From: CAYUWG01 sp964448285
GTDB taxonomy: Bacteria; Bacteroidota; Ignavibacteria; SZUA-365
Length of the DNA: 22,242 bases
Direction of reading: 5' to 3'
Assembly: GCA_964448285.1 (NCBI GenBank)
Contig: CAYUWG010000060.1
Span: forward strand, 1 to 22,242
Of this stretch, positions 7,858 to 15,515 are shown piece by piece; the stretch's first letter is position 1; every line of letters begins with the position of its first letter. Under the pieces are notes generated by a model. That model searched no databases, had not been told where the DNA came from, and worked only from the letters and a program-made list of their open reading frames with translations. The position numbers and the translations under genes were made by a program.

Positions 7858-9174
7858 ATGTCTCTCACTGAAACTCTTCGCAACGCCGGCATCGTCGGAG
7901 CCGGTGGCGCCGGTTTCCCGACGTATGTGAAAGCCGGGTCGAAAGTCGAATACCTCATCGCAAACGGCGCCGAGTGCGAACCGCTTCTCCACAAAGATGC
8001 CCATCTGATGGAACTCCATCCGGACAAGATCATCCGCGGCATGCAGATCCTTGGCGAAGCGACGGGTGCGAAACATCTCGTTGTCGGGATTAAGGAAAAG
8101 AATATCCACGCCATCGAAGCGATGGAGCGGGCATGCGCAGGAACCGGCATCCGCGTCCATCGCATGAAGGACTACTATCCCGCGGGTGACGAGTACGAAC
8201 TGACGTATGACATCACCGGAAGACTTATCCCGCCGAAAGGAATCCCGCTCGACGTGCACGTCGTGACCCAGAACGTCGAGACACTCTATAACGTCTGTCG
8301 CGCCGTCGATGAAGGCAAGCCTGTCACGCACAAATGGATCACCGTCACGGGCGCAGTGCGCGAACCGAAAACGATGAGCGTTCCGGTTGGAATCTCGCTG
8401 CGCGAATGCATCGCGCTTGCCGGCGGTGCGACCATTGACGATTACCAGATGTCCCTCGACGGCATCATGATGGGCAAGTGGGAAACCGACATTGAAAAGC
8501 CGATCACAAAAACCTCCGGCGGTATCATTGTTCTCCCGAGCGACCATTACCTCATCACGCGACGCAGCAGACCGACGCCGAAGATGCACCGCATCGGCAA
8601 GTCCGCATGTGACCAGTGCTCGTTTTGCACCGAGCTTTGTCCGCGCTACATGTTGGGCTATGACATCCAGCCGCACAAAGTCATGCGAAGCCTGGGATTC
8701 ACGCAGATGGGCGAGGGCATGTGGAACAAATACGCCGACCTTTGCTGCGCCTGCGGATTATGTACGCTCTTCGCCTGCCCGGAAGACCTCTACCCGAAGG
8801 AAGCCTGCGACCGCGCCAAGGATGATCTCCGCGCAACGAACCAGAAATGGGACGGGCCGATGGAAGTCACCGTACGCCCGATGAAAGAAGCCCGCCGCGT
8901 TCCGTTGAAGAGCATCATGCGTCGCCTGAAGATTTTGAAGTACGAGCACGAAGCCCCTTTCACAAGCGACACTCCCCGTCCGATGGAAGTCGCCATCCCG
9001 CTGAAGATGCACGTCGGCGAACCGTCGCAAGCGATCGTGCGCATGGGAGACCGCGTGCAGGCCGGTCAGTTAATCGCACAGCCGGTTGAGAAGAAACTTG
9101 GTGTTGCCATTCACGCGAGTATCGACGGCGTGGTGATCGGTGTAAATGGCGCGGTTGTAATTAACGCTCTTTAG
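7858..9174 (+). CDS. RnfC/PduS-like 4Fe-4S flavoprotein
   Basis: 438 residues. Order: glycine-rich nucleotide/FMN-binding start GAGGAGFP (14-21) with NGAECEPLL, as in Nqo1/RnfC proteins; an SLBB domain (about 159-205); two 4Fe-4S motifs, C251-C254-C257-C261 followed by P, and C296-C299-C302-C307 followed by P; and a C-terminal RnfC-type barrel-sandwich (about 375-438). The barrel at the C-terminus rather than the N-terminus is the PduS/cobalamin-reductase arrangement, and the length fits. Such proteins move electrons from NADH through flavin and FeS to a partner. No pdu, cobalamin or rnf genes are in the window, so the partner is unknown. The start matches the family start, but there is no Shine-Dalgarno because a heptamer array fills the leader. 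Confidence 0.87.
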   Translation: MSLTETLRNAGIVGAGGAGFPTYVKAGSKVEYLIANGAECEPLLHKDAHLMELHPDKIIRGMQILGEATGAKHLVVGIKEKNIHAIEAMERACAGTGIRVHRMKDYYPAGDEYELTYDITGRLIPPKGIPLDVHVVTQNVETLYNVCRAVDEGKPVTHKWITVTGAVREPKTMSVPVGISLRECIALAGGATIDDYQMSLDGIMMGKWETDIEKPITKTSGGIIVLPSDHYLITRRSRPTPKMHRIGKSACDQCSFCTELCPRYMLGYDIQPHKVMRSLGFTQMGEGMWNKYADLCCACGLCTLFACPEDLYPKEACDRAKDDLRATNQKWDGPMEVTVRPMKEARRVPLKSIMRRLKILKYEHEAPFTSDTPRPMEVAIPLKMHVGEPSQAIVRMGDRVQAGQLIAQPVEKKLGVAIHASIDGVVIGVNGAVVINAL

Positions 9175-9195
9175 TATTTCACCTATCATAAAATA

Positions 9196-9220
9196 AAAGC
9201 CGCACTCGTGGTGCGGCTTT
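9196..9220. terminator. bidirectional terminator
   Basis: Ten-base perfect stem AAAGCCGCAC / GTGCGGCTTT with a 5-base loop, placed between two convergent genes. On the minus strand it is followed by TTTTATTTT, so it serves the rhodanese/cytochrome operon best; on the plus strand the T run is only the stem end. Confidence 0.88.
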
Positions 9221-9243
9221 CTCCCAAAAGTGTTTTCCCTGGT

Positions 9244-10227
9244 TTACTTCTCGTAGGAGAAGTTCATGATGTCCGTCGTGGAAAATGCGGTGAGTCCGGC
9301 TTCCTTTGCCATTTGCCAGATCATCCCGTTCGTCCCAAAGGAAAGGGACTTTGCATCGTAGCCCATCACGCGAAGGATTGTCGCGACATTCGCGCTCGTC
9401 TGTCCCGTGTAGCAATAGACCACGATCGTTTTATTCGTCGGGAGCGTCTTGAGGAATGTGCTCAGCTTGAGATCGTTCTTCGGCGTGTACTGGATCGAGC
9501 CGGGGATATGCCCGACGTTGTCGTATTGATCTTTCGGCCAGTAGTTGACGATGTAGTATCGGCTCGGATCGAGAAACACGTCCACCGCCGTGATCGAAGC
9601 TTTGGACCAGCCATCGGCGAGCACTTTCTCTACTTGCGCCTGGACGATGTCCTTACCGGTTGTCTTTCCAGTGTTGATCGTGGGGAGATTTCCTGCAGCG
9701 CCTTTCGGTGTTTCGGTCTTTACGAATTGCGAGACGTACTGGCTGTTCAGGTTCGGCGTCACTTTATCGAAGTCCGAGTGCCATGAGGACATGCCGTACT
9801 TCATTGAAGAGACGTTGCTGTATCCGGCCATGCGAAGAATGGCAACGCTGAACGCAGCCGACTGCCCGCTGTAGCACACGATGACGATCCGGTCATATGC
9901 TGAGACGTTCACGGTTTTCATGTGCGTGAGGATGTCGGGGATCGCTACGTTCTTCGCGGTCGGGACACGCCCCTTCGCAAAGTCTGCTGCCGCGCGAACG
10001 TCGATGATGTAGAACTTCTTCGCGCCGTTAATGTCCTCGTACACTTGCTGCGCGCTGACGATGGATGGACAGTCCTTATTGAGATAACCGCCATCGGTGC
10101 CTTCAAGATTCATGACAGCGAGTTCGGCTTCATTGATTGCCGGCGGTTGAACGACGTCATCGTCATCCGAGCATGCGGTCAGGAAGAGGAATGGAAGAAC
10201 GAAGAGAAGATATTTGAGGTGTTTCAT
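9244..10227 (-). CDS. double-rhodanese lipoprotein
   Basis: 327 residues. Lipoprotein signal with LTAC (C19 lipidated) followed by an acidic SDDDD tail, which favours exposure on an outer membrane. Two rhodanese domains: the first about 55-155 with active-site C118 in CYSGQS, the second about 205-310 with C272 in CYTGQT. Both cysteines are kept, so both domains may carry a persulfide (or selenium/tellurium equivalent). AGGAG sits 6 bases before the ATG. The gene lies 40 bases downstream of the cytochrome gene on the same strand and is followed by a strong terminator, so the two should be co-transcribed. Substrate is not visible. Paired rhodanese and multiheme cytochrome genes are known from the Geobacter ext clusters, where members are annotated for selenite/tellurite reduction; any link here is by analogy. 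Confidence 0.9.
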   Translation of the reverse strand: MKHLKYLLFVLPFLFLTACSDDDDVVQPPAINEAELAVMNLEGTDGGYLNKDCPSIVSAQQVYEDINGAKKFYIIDVRAAADFAKGRVPTAKNVAIPDILTHMKTVNVSAYDRIVIVCYSGQSAAFSVAILRMAGYSNVSSMKYGMSSWHSDFDKVTPNLNSQYVSQFVKTETPKGAAGNLPTINTGKTTGKDIVQAQVEKVLADGWSKASITAVDVFLDPSRYYIVNYWPKDQYDNVGHIPGSIQYTPKNDLKLSTFLKTLPTNKTIVVYCYTGQTSANVATILRVMGYDAKSLSFGTNGMIWQMAKEAGLTAFSTTDIMNFSYEK

Positions 10228-10267
10228 TGTGAACTCCTATTGAAGAGTGGAAGACTCAGTGAGATTG

Positions 10268-11599
10268 TTATTTCCAACTTGCGGGAAGAGAACCATCGAC
10301 AACGACGCTACGATTGGCGTTCACTTCCCATGCTTTGAGATCGCTTTCAAAAAGATACCATTGCTTGTTGCGCCCGTCGATGATATGGCATGCATCGAAG
10401 CAGGGCTTGCCGGATTCGACCGTCGTGCGTTCGGTCCATCGCTGAATGTTGTGCGGAGAAGCAAGTTTGAACGTCGGCGCGGCGTCGAAATTCGCCGCAG
10501 TCGGAATTCCGTAATTGCTCCACGTGTCCGGCGCATAGGGTGCGTTGCGCACGACGACATACTTGAACCGCTTCGTTTGCGGCATCGCGTTCCTTCCGAT
10601 CTTGAATCCCATGTAAGGTCCGTTTCGCACGCCCGTACCGACGTGACAACTGCTGCAATTCTGGTATGTCTGCGAATGACACGTCTGGCAACTGATATTG
10701 TCCCAGTGCACGGAGTGGAACGTGTTTGTCTTCGACTTATCGCCGTGGCAGTTCTCGCACTTCGGAAGCTTCGAATACTTATACCGCTGATTCACGGGCG
10801 TTGAACCTCCATGCATCTCGCTTGCGGTGTGGCAGTTCGTGCAACGGCCTCCGGGGATTTTCAGATAGTGCACGTCGGGCTTCGTTCCAAACGATTCTCC
10901 GAAATAGGCATTCGCAACGCGTGCTGAATGGCATGCAGTGCAGTTGAGCCGCATATCCGGCGAGCGTTCGAAATTATGTGCGGCAAGAAATCCTCCTCCC
11001 GCCTGTCGCGGCCTCATGACGTGACATTCGCCGCATGAGCTGTGGCACTTCCCGCAGTTCTTATCATACCCGGTTTTCAGTTGCTCGGGAAAGTGCTCGT
11101 AGCTTGGGAAGCCGCTCCGTTGTGCGACCATCTCTTTTTGCCCGGAGCCTTGTGTGTGGAGATTGTACTTGTCCGTCGATGCGATATTCTCATGGCAACT
11201 GCCGCAGTATTTCTCCGGGTCGTGTGAAGGCGATGCAACGAAGTCTCCTGAATGGGCAGCCTTCTTATCGTTGGCCGGTTCAACGCCGTTGTGACAAGCG
11301 ACACACTTGATTCGGCCATGCGCCGAGTTCAGGAATTTCTGTCCGTTCGCTCCTCCGACATAGACCTTCATCCAGGCTTCCATCTCCGGTAACGTTCCAC
11401 CACAGCCACCCTCGCCCGGCGGCAACGGTGGATTGGGATCCGCGACGACTTTCAACGCGGATTCACTGGTGTGGCAACCGAGACACGTTGTCGGTTGGTC
11501 TGTCGATGGCGGGTTTGAGGCTGTATCGTTTGTGTTATCCGAGCATCCGATAAGGAAAACGAAGCTGAGAAGCGATGCGAGGAGTAGTGTGGTTTTCAT
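10268..11599 (-). CDS. multiheme c-type cytochrome lipoprotein (10 CXXCH plus one CX3CH)
   Basis: 443 residues from the ATG at 11597-11599, chosen because it begins the lipoprotein signal MKTTLLLASLL...LIGC (C19) and has GGAG 7 bases upstream; a longer start at 11632 adds 11 residues without reason. Ten canonical heme motifs are visible: CLGCH, CVACH, CGSCH, CGKCH, CGECH, CTACH, CTNCH, CENCH, CQTCH and CSSCH. A late CFDACH has three residues between the cysteines, a spacing that some multiheme cytochromes use. The CGKCH and CGECH motifs are closely packed (KCHSSCGECH). The protein should be an extracytoplasmic electron carrier or reductase held by a lipid anchor. It heads the operon with the double-rhodanese lipoprotein. 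No membrane quinol oxidase or porin partner is in view. Confidence 0.93.
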   Translation of the reverse strand: MKTTLLLASLLSFVFLIGCSDNTNDTASNPPSTDQPTTCLGCHTSESALKVVADPNPPLPPGEGGCGGTLPEMEAWMKVYVGGANGQKFLNSAHGRIKCVACHNGVEPANDKKAAHSGDFVASPSHDPEKYCGSCHENIASTDKYNLHTQGSGQKEMVAQRSGFPSYEHFPEQLKTGYDKNCGKCHSSCGECHVMRPRQAGGGFLAAHNFERSPDMRLNCTACHSARVANAYFGESFGTKPDVHYLKIPGGRCTNCHTASEMHGGSTPVNQRYKYSKLPKCENCHGDKSKTNTFHSVHWDNISCQTCHSQTYQNCSSCHVGTGVRNGPYMGFKIGRNAMPQTKRFKYVVVRNAPYAPDTWSNYGIPTAANFDAAPTFKLASPHNIQRWTERTTVESGKPCFDACHIIDGRNKQWYLFESDLKAWEVNANRSVVVDGSLPASWK

Positions 11600-11859
11600 G
11601 ATTATCTCCGATGGGCTTTTTAATCTGTGCACGAGCCGATAGACGGAACATGCATTAGATGCAGTGCTAATATCTTAACATTAGCAACTGATAGAAATGA
11701 GATAAGTCATGAAACGGGAAAAACACGCTACTCAACTCCTTGACTCTGAGGCTGCGTAAAAAACAGACAAGATCAACACACGGACTTGACCAATTCACTT
11801 AGGAGAATCGGTGACTGAGGAATGGTCGTTCTCCCGAATCGAACTCTCCTTAACAGAAG
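11600..11859. other. intergenic region between the cytochrome and SRP RNA
   Basis: No gene supported. This should hold the promoter of the cytochrome operon (minus strand), but I found no good TTTG/TAnnTTTG pair on that strand, so that promoter may need an activator or another sigma factor. Otherwise featureless. Confidence 0.5.
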
Positions 11860-11878
11860 CTTCCCTTGGCTGGGGAAG
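11860..11878. repeat. small hairpin upstream of the SRP RNA gene
   Basis: Arms CTTCCC and GGGAAG with a 7-base loop, followed by GGGGTCGGGGTT. It resembles the CCC/GGG-type dispersed elements often found between genes in this kind of genome. The loop contains the TTG of the SRP RNA promoter candidate. Confidence 0.4.
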
Positions 11879-11896
11879 GGGTCGGGGTTATCTTTG
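11866..11896 (+). promoter_or_regulatory. candidate Bacteroidetes-type promoter for SRP RNA
   Basis: TTG at 11866-11868, 20 bases, then TATCTTTG at 11889-11896, a perfect TAnnTTTG. Expected transcription start is about 11902-11908, which coincides with the 5' end of the folded SRP RNA. The coincidence with an independently defined RNA end supports it. Confidence 0.65.
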
Positions 11897-11907
11897 CACT
11901 GTGTTTG

Positions 11908-12007
11908 AAGGCCAAGTCCTTCGCAATGTCACGCTACCCAACCCCGCCAGGTCCGGAAGGAAGCAACGGCCGGTAGAAGTGCATGTGACGAAGGGAAGCT
12001 TGGCCTT
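11908..12007 (+). ncRNA. ffs: signal recognition particle RNA (4.5S type)
   Basis: The conserved SRP domain IV core AGGTCCGGAAGGAAGCA is at 11949-11965 with the GGAA tetraloop. The flanks form one long hairpin: AAGGCCA (11908-11914) pairs with TGGCCTT (12001-12007), and CTTCG/CGAAG and GTCAC/GTGAC pair further in. At about 100 bases with no Alu domain it is the small Gram-negative type that binds Ffh to target membrane and exported proteins. It is followed by CTTTTATTT, which with the basal helix could act as terminator and which runs into the end of the convergent VWA gene. Confidence 0.95.
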
Positions 12008-12010
12008 CTT

Positions 12011-13624
12011 TTATTTGAGGAGAAGAAGCTTCTGCGTTTGCTCGAAATCCCCGGTTCGAAAAACGAGCCAATAGGCACCGTTGGTCAGCGCCGTCCCATC
12101 GATGATTCGCGTGTAATCGCCCGCCGGTAAACGCTGGTGAACGAGTGTACTGATGACTCTGCCTCGGAGGTCATACAGGAGAAGCGAAACCGCTCCCTCT
12201 CGCGCAAGTGAGAAATACACTGTCGTTGATGGATTGAATGGATTCGGTGAGGATGGATAGAGTTGTGTTTTCCTCTGCGTACCGGAGCTTCGCACAAGGG
12301 CTCGTTCACAGATTCCGCTGATGGTGACAAGACCGTGATCAGGACTTGAAACCGTGCAGGATGTCGTCGTGGATAAAAGATCCATCATCAACGGGACTTT
12401 CGTGCTGAAGAAAGTTTCCATCGCGGTGAAGCGGGCACGGAGAATGATCCCCGTATCGGGAATTGCAGCGTTGCCTTGAACTCTTACCGTGCTGCCGTTC
12501 AAGGTCGGTATCACGGTGATGGTATGTTGCGTGGTCAGCGTTGTAGCCTCGACGCTTTTGAGGGTGAGCTTCGACCGATCATATTGCCAGTGAAACTCGA
12601 TATTCATCTGCGGGCGATTGGGCGTCAGTCGAACGAGTCGAACCGGGACTTCGAGTTCACCGCTTGACTCGACTGCAAGTGCATCGTCGATCGCAAGGGT
12701 TACGTAGGAGAACGTCGATGAATCCACGGGTAGAGCGTACGATGCCGATGCCGAAGCAGTGCGACCGGCATTTCGAACGATCACTTCGACAGTCCTGAGC
12801 GAACCGTCGAGACAGTCGGCTTTCGAGGCATATCGTAGTTCGCAAATACCGGTTGGTGAAATCTGGCTGCTGATATCGGCATAAATCTGGTCGAGGTCGG
12901 TTCCGTTGGGCGCATTGTAGTACCTGCCGCCACTCGCGTTGGCGATGTTGATCAAACCCGGTGAGTCGATGTTCGAACCGAGACCGATCGTGTAAACGAT
13001 GACCGAACTGTTCCGAACTGCGTTCAACGCTGCGTTAAAAGAGTTCGTAGAATTCGCATCGCGTCCGTCCGTCAGCACGATCATCACTTTTTTCTTCGTT
13101 CGCGGACTGATCGTGATGATCCCTTCGATGATGGCATCCCATAACGCCGTGCCGCCGTTCGTGTTGAGAGCATTGATCCGCGTTTTCAGAAGAGCTTTAT
13201 CGTTCGTCCAGTTCTGGTCGAAGAATACCTGATCGTTAAAACTGATCAGGGCAGCTTCATCCTGCGTCGAAAGGCGGTCAACAAAACCGCTTGCGGCTCT
13301 CTTCGCATCGACAATTGCGTTGGATCCAAAGGGCCATCCGCCCATGCTTCCACTTTTATCTATAATCAACAAGACGGATACCGGCTCCGTTGAAACGGTG
13401 TCATCACAAAAGCCTGTGACCGGATTTTGAAGAACTCCGTTCTCCATGACGGTGAAATCTGATACGATAACTCCTCTGGCCGGAAGTCCGCCATCCATGA
13501 CTCGGAGTTTGATTCGAATGTTCGGGTACTGATTCGTAATGAGCGAATCGATTTGAACGCTCAACTGAGCGAAGCATGAAGAAGCATATACCACGATGAG
13601 AAAAAGAAGAAAGAATCGTTTCAT
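12011..13624 (-). CDS. secreted VWA-domain protein with T9SS sorting domain
   Basis: 537 residues. Signal peptide 1-19 (ending CFA before Q20). A von Willebrand factor A domain (about 80-270) has the metal-ion MIDAS signature DKSGSMGG (D89, S91, S93), with NGGTALWDA and LTDGRDAN supplying the later MIDAS residues. A beta-rich cohesin-like middle (about 300-440) follows. The last 80 residues begin PSSPNPFNPST and contain LYDLRGRVI and a final QTQKLLLLK, a type A T9SS sorting domain. The product is therefore likely displayed on or released from the cell surface and may bind protein partners through the metal site. It is divergent from ggt, with 95 bases between the starts. Confidence 0.9.
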   Translation of the reverse strand: MKRFFLLFLIVVYASSCFAQLSVQIDSLITNQYPNIRIKLRVMDGGLPARGVIVSDFTVMENGVLQNPVTGFCDDTVSTEPVSVLLIIDKSGSMGGWPFGSNAIVDAKRAASGFVDRLSTQDEAALISFNDQVFFDQNWTNDKALLKTRINALNTNGGTALWDAIIEGIITISPRTKKKVMIVLTDGRDANSTNSFNAALNAVRNSSVIVYTIGLGSNIDSPGLINIANASGGRYYNAPNGTDLDQIYADISSQISPTGICELRYASKADCLDGSLRTVEVIVRNAGRTASASASYALPVDSSTFSYVTLAIDDALAVESSGELEVPVRLVRLTPNRPQMNIEFHWQYDRSKLTLKSVEATTLTTQHTITVIPTLNGSTVRVQGNAAIPDTGIILRARFTAMETFFSTKVPLMMDLLSTTTSCTVSSPDHGLVTISGICERALVRSSGTQRKTQLYPSSPNPFNPSTTVYFSLAREGAVSLLLYDLRGRVISTLVHQRLPAGDYTRIIDGTALTNGAYWLVFRTGDFEQTQKLLLLK

Positions 13625-13647
13625 GAGTCACCGTACAATAGTTAATC

Positions 13648-13679
13648 GAAAGTTATTCCGATTCGTGCTCTGCTGCAAG
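13648..13679 (-). promoter_or_regulatory. candidate Bacteroidetes-type promoter for the VWA gene
   Basis: On the minus strand CTTG (complement of 13676-13679), 20 bases, then TAACTTTC (complement of 13648-13655), seven of eight positions of TAnnTTTG. The predicted leader is about 20 bases. Confidence 0.45.
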
Positions 13680-13708
13680 CGGAATTTTCATTCATTTCGG
13701 AAACCGCG

Positions 13709-13716
13709 TAGCTTTT
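13709..13716 (+). promoter_or_regulatory. possible -7 element giving a near-leaderless ggt transcript
   Basis: TAGCTTTT is one mismatch from TAnnTTTG and lies only 3 bases before the ATG at 13720, with TTTT ending 20 bases upstream of it. No Shine-Dalgarno is visible before this gene. The idea is weak. Confidence 0.2.
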
Positions 13717-13719
13717 CGT

Positions 13720-15423
13720 ATGAAGATTGTAAATGCCATTCACCCCTTCCGGATTGTGTTACTCATTCTCTGTTTTGTCGAACGAACGTCCGGACAGAAT
13801 GCCGGTACACTGATCGAAGCCGATTCCGGTATGGTCGTATCGGCAAGCGAGGAAGCAAGCCGTGTCGGTGTTGAGGTACTCAAACGCGGAGGAAATGCAG
13901 TCGATGCGGCGGTTGCCGTGGGTTTTGCGCTTGCGGTCACCTATCCGTCTGCCGGGAACCTCGGCGGCGGAACATACCTCATCATTCGTATGGCAAGCGG
14001 CGAAGCAGTGGCGATCGATGGACGGGAAGTTGCCCCCGGTGCGGCGATGCGTGATATGTACCTGGACAGCGCAGGGAACGCAATTCCTGATAAATCACTC
14101 ATCGGTCCAATCTCTTCAGGTGTACCGGGAACGACTGCTGCGCTTCTGCTTGCATTGGAAAAATTCGGCACGATGAAACGCGAGGATGTCATCCATCCGG
14201 CAATTCGGTTAGCATCCGAAGGCTTCAGGATGCCGAAGCATCTCTCCCAATTCATCAAGAGTATGCTGCCATACTTTATCGAATTTCCTTCATCGATGAA
14301 TGTGTTTTATCCGAATGGACGCACATTGGAATCAGGTGATCTGTGGACACAGCACGATCTCGCGGCAACACTAAAAAGGATAGCCGAACTCGGAGTACAG
14401 GGATTCTATCATGGCGTTACCGCTGATTTCATCGTTCGACAAATGGAGCGTAAGGGAGGTATTATCACACATCGTGATCTCGAATTATATCGTGCAATCG
14501 TCCGTGAACCTGTCCGCGGTTCATATCGTGGCTATAGCATTCTCAGTATGCCGCCATCGAGTTCCGGAGGTATCGCGTTGCTTCAGATGCTGAACATCCT
14601 CGAGGAAAGTCTCGTCGCCTTTCCTGATGATGAGGTGACTTCGATTCAACAGATGCTCGAAGCGATGCGGTGTGCATTCATGCACCGTGCGCGATATCTT
14701 GGCGACCCGGATTTCCATACCATTCCAACCGATTGGCTGATATCGAAATCCTATGCCGGTCAACTTCAGAGACGTATTCCTGTTGGAAAAGCCGGAACGA
14801 GCGACATGGATTCCGTGATAGCGATTCCACAGCGTGAAGGCGATCAGACGACGCATTATTCAGTTATCGATCGTTGGGGCAATGCCGTTGCCGTAACGAC
14901 GACGCTCAACAGCAGTTGCGGGAGTAAATGTGTCGTCGATGGGGCCGGATTTCTCCTCAACAACGAAATGGATGATTTCAGCATGAAGCCCGGAGTACAA
15001 AATCAATTTGGTTTGATTGGCGGTATCGTAAACAGTATCGAGCCGGGAAAGAGGATGCTCAGCTCCATGACACCCACGATCGTGCTTAAAGAAGAAAGAC
15101 CGTATCTCATTCTCGGAAGCCCGGGAGGTTCAACAATAATCACGACGGTCCTGCAGGTGATAATGAATATCATCGATCATGGGATGACGCTCGATCAAGC
15201 AGTTACGTCCGGGCGATTCCATTATCAATGGCTGCCTGATACGGTTGAATATGAGGAGAAGGCATTCACCACCGAACAACGTTCCCGGTTGAAGCAGATG
15301 GGATATTCGCTCAAACAGCGAGCGGCAATCGGTCGCGTCGATGCAATTATGATAGATACACGCACACGCCGATACCGGGGATTTTCGGACCCACGCGGAT
15401 ATGGTGCTGCGATCGGTTATTAG
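13720..15423 (+). CDS. ggt: gamma-glutamyltranspeptidase
   Basis: 567 residues, close to the usual 560-590. It hydrolyses or transfers the gamma-glutamyl group of glutathione and relatives in the periplasm. An N-terminal hydrophobic stretch (about 11-20) ending ERTSGQ is an export signal. The precursor is expected to cut itself between Q376 and T377 in GDQTTHYSV; T377 then becomes the nucleophile at the start of the small subunit. Other family marks are RGGNAVDAAVA, NLGGGTYL, SGVPGT, NNEMDDFS (the lid-loop region), MLSSMTPTIV and LGSPGGSTI. All key residues are present. There is no obvious Shine-Dalgarno. It stands alone between the divergent VWA gene and the AT-hook gene, which has its own promoter candidate. 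Confidence 0.95.
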   Translation: MKIVNAIHPFRIVLLILCFVERTSGQNAGTLIEADSGMVVSASEEASRVGVEVLKRGGNAVDAAVAVGFALAVTYPSAGNLGGGTYLIIRMASGEAVAIDGREVAPGAAMRDMYLDSAGNAIPDKSLIGPISSGVPGTTAALLLALEKFGTMKREDVIHPAIRLASEGFRMPKHLSQFIKSMLPYFIEFPSSMNVFYPNGRTLESGDLWTQHDLAATLKRIAELGVQGFYHGVTADFIVRQMERKGGIITHRDLELYRAIVREPVRGSYRGYSILSMPPSSSGGIALLQMLNILEESLVAFPDDEVTSIQQMLEAMRCAFMHRARYLGDPDFHTIPTDWLISKSYAGQLQRRIPVGKAGTSDMDSVIAIPQREGDQTTHYSVIDRWGNAVAVTTTLNSSCGSKCVVDGAGFLLNNEMDDFSMKPGVQNQFGLIGGIVNSIEPGKRMLSSMTPTIVLKEERPYLILGSPGGSTIITTVLQVIMNIIDHGMTLDQAVTSGRFHYQWLPDTVEYEEKAFTTEQRSRLKQMGYSLKQRAAIGRVDAIMIDTRTRRYRGFSDPRGYGAAIGY

Positions 15424-15430
15424 ATTTTTG

Positions 15431-15461
15431 TTTGATTCATAAAAAGATATTGTTAGGTTTG
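15431..15461 (+). promoter_or_regulatory. candidate Bacteroidetes-type promoter for the AT-hook gene and clpX
   Basis: TTTG at 15431-15434, 19 bases, then TAGGTTTG at 15454-15461. Both elements are perfect matches, the best in the window. Leader about 50 bases, with AAGGA before the ATG. Confidence 0.7.
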
Positions 15462-15515
15462 TGGTGCATTTGATCGAGCACACTCACCATATTCATAACA
15501 AGAAAGGATTAAAAA

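Noticed and set aside
7705..8676. Minus-strand open frame of 323 codons opposite the PduS-like gene, ending in RITDYGL-type repeats
   Set aside because: The repeats are a translation of the heptamer array and the rest is antisense to a well-supported gene.
9208..10804. Several plus-strand open frames opposite the rhodanese and cytochrome genes
   Set aside because: Antisense to genes with clear catalytic and heme motifs; no independent support.
11600..11632. Longer start for the cytochrome gene
   Set aside because: It would add 11 polar residues in front of a complete lipoprotein signal that has its own Shine-Dalgarno.
11811..12074. Plus-strand open frame of 87 codons across the SRP RNA
   Set aside because: The region folds as SRP RNA with its conserved core, and the frame has no coding signature.
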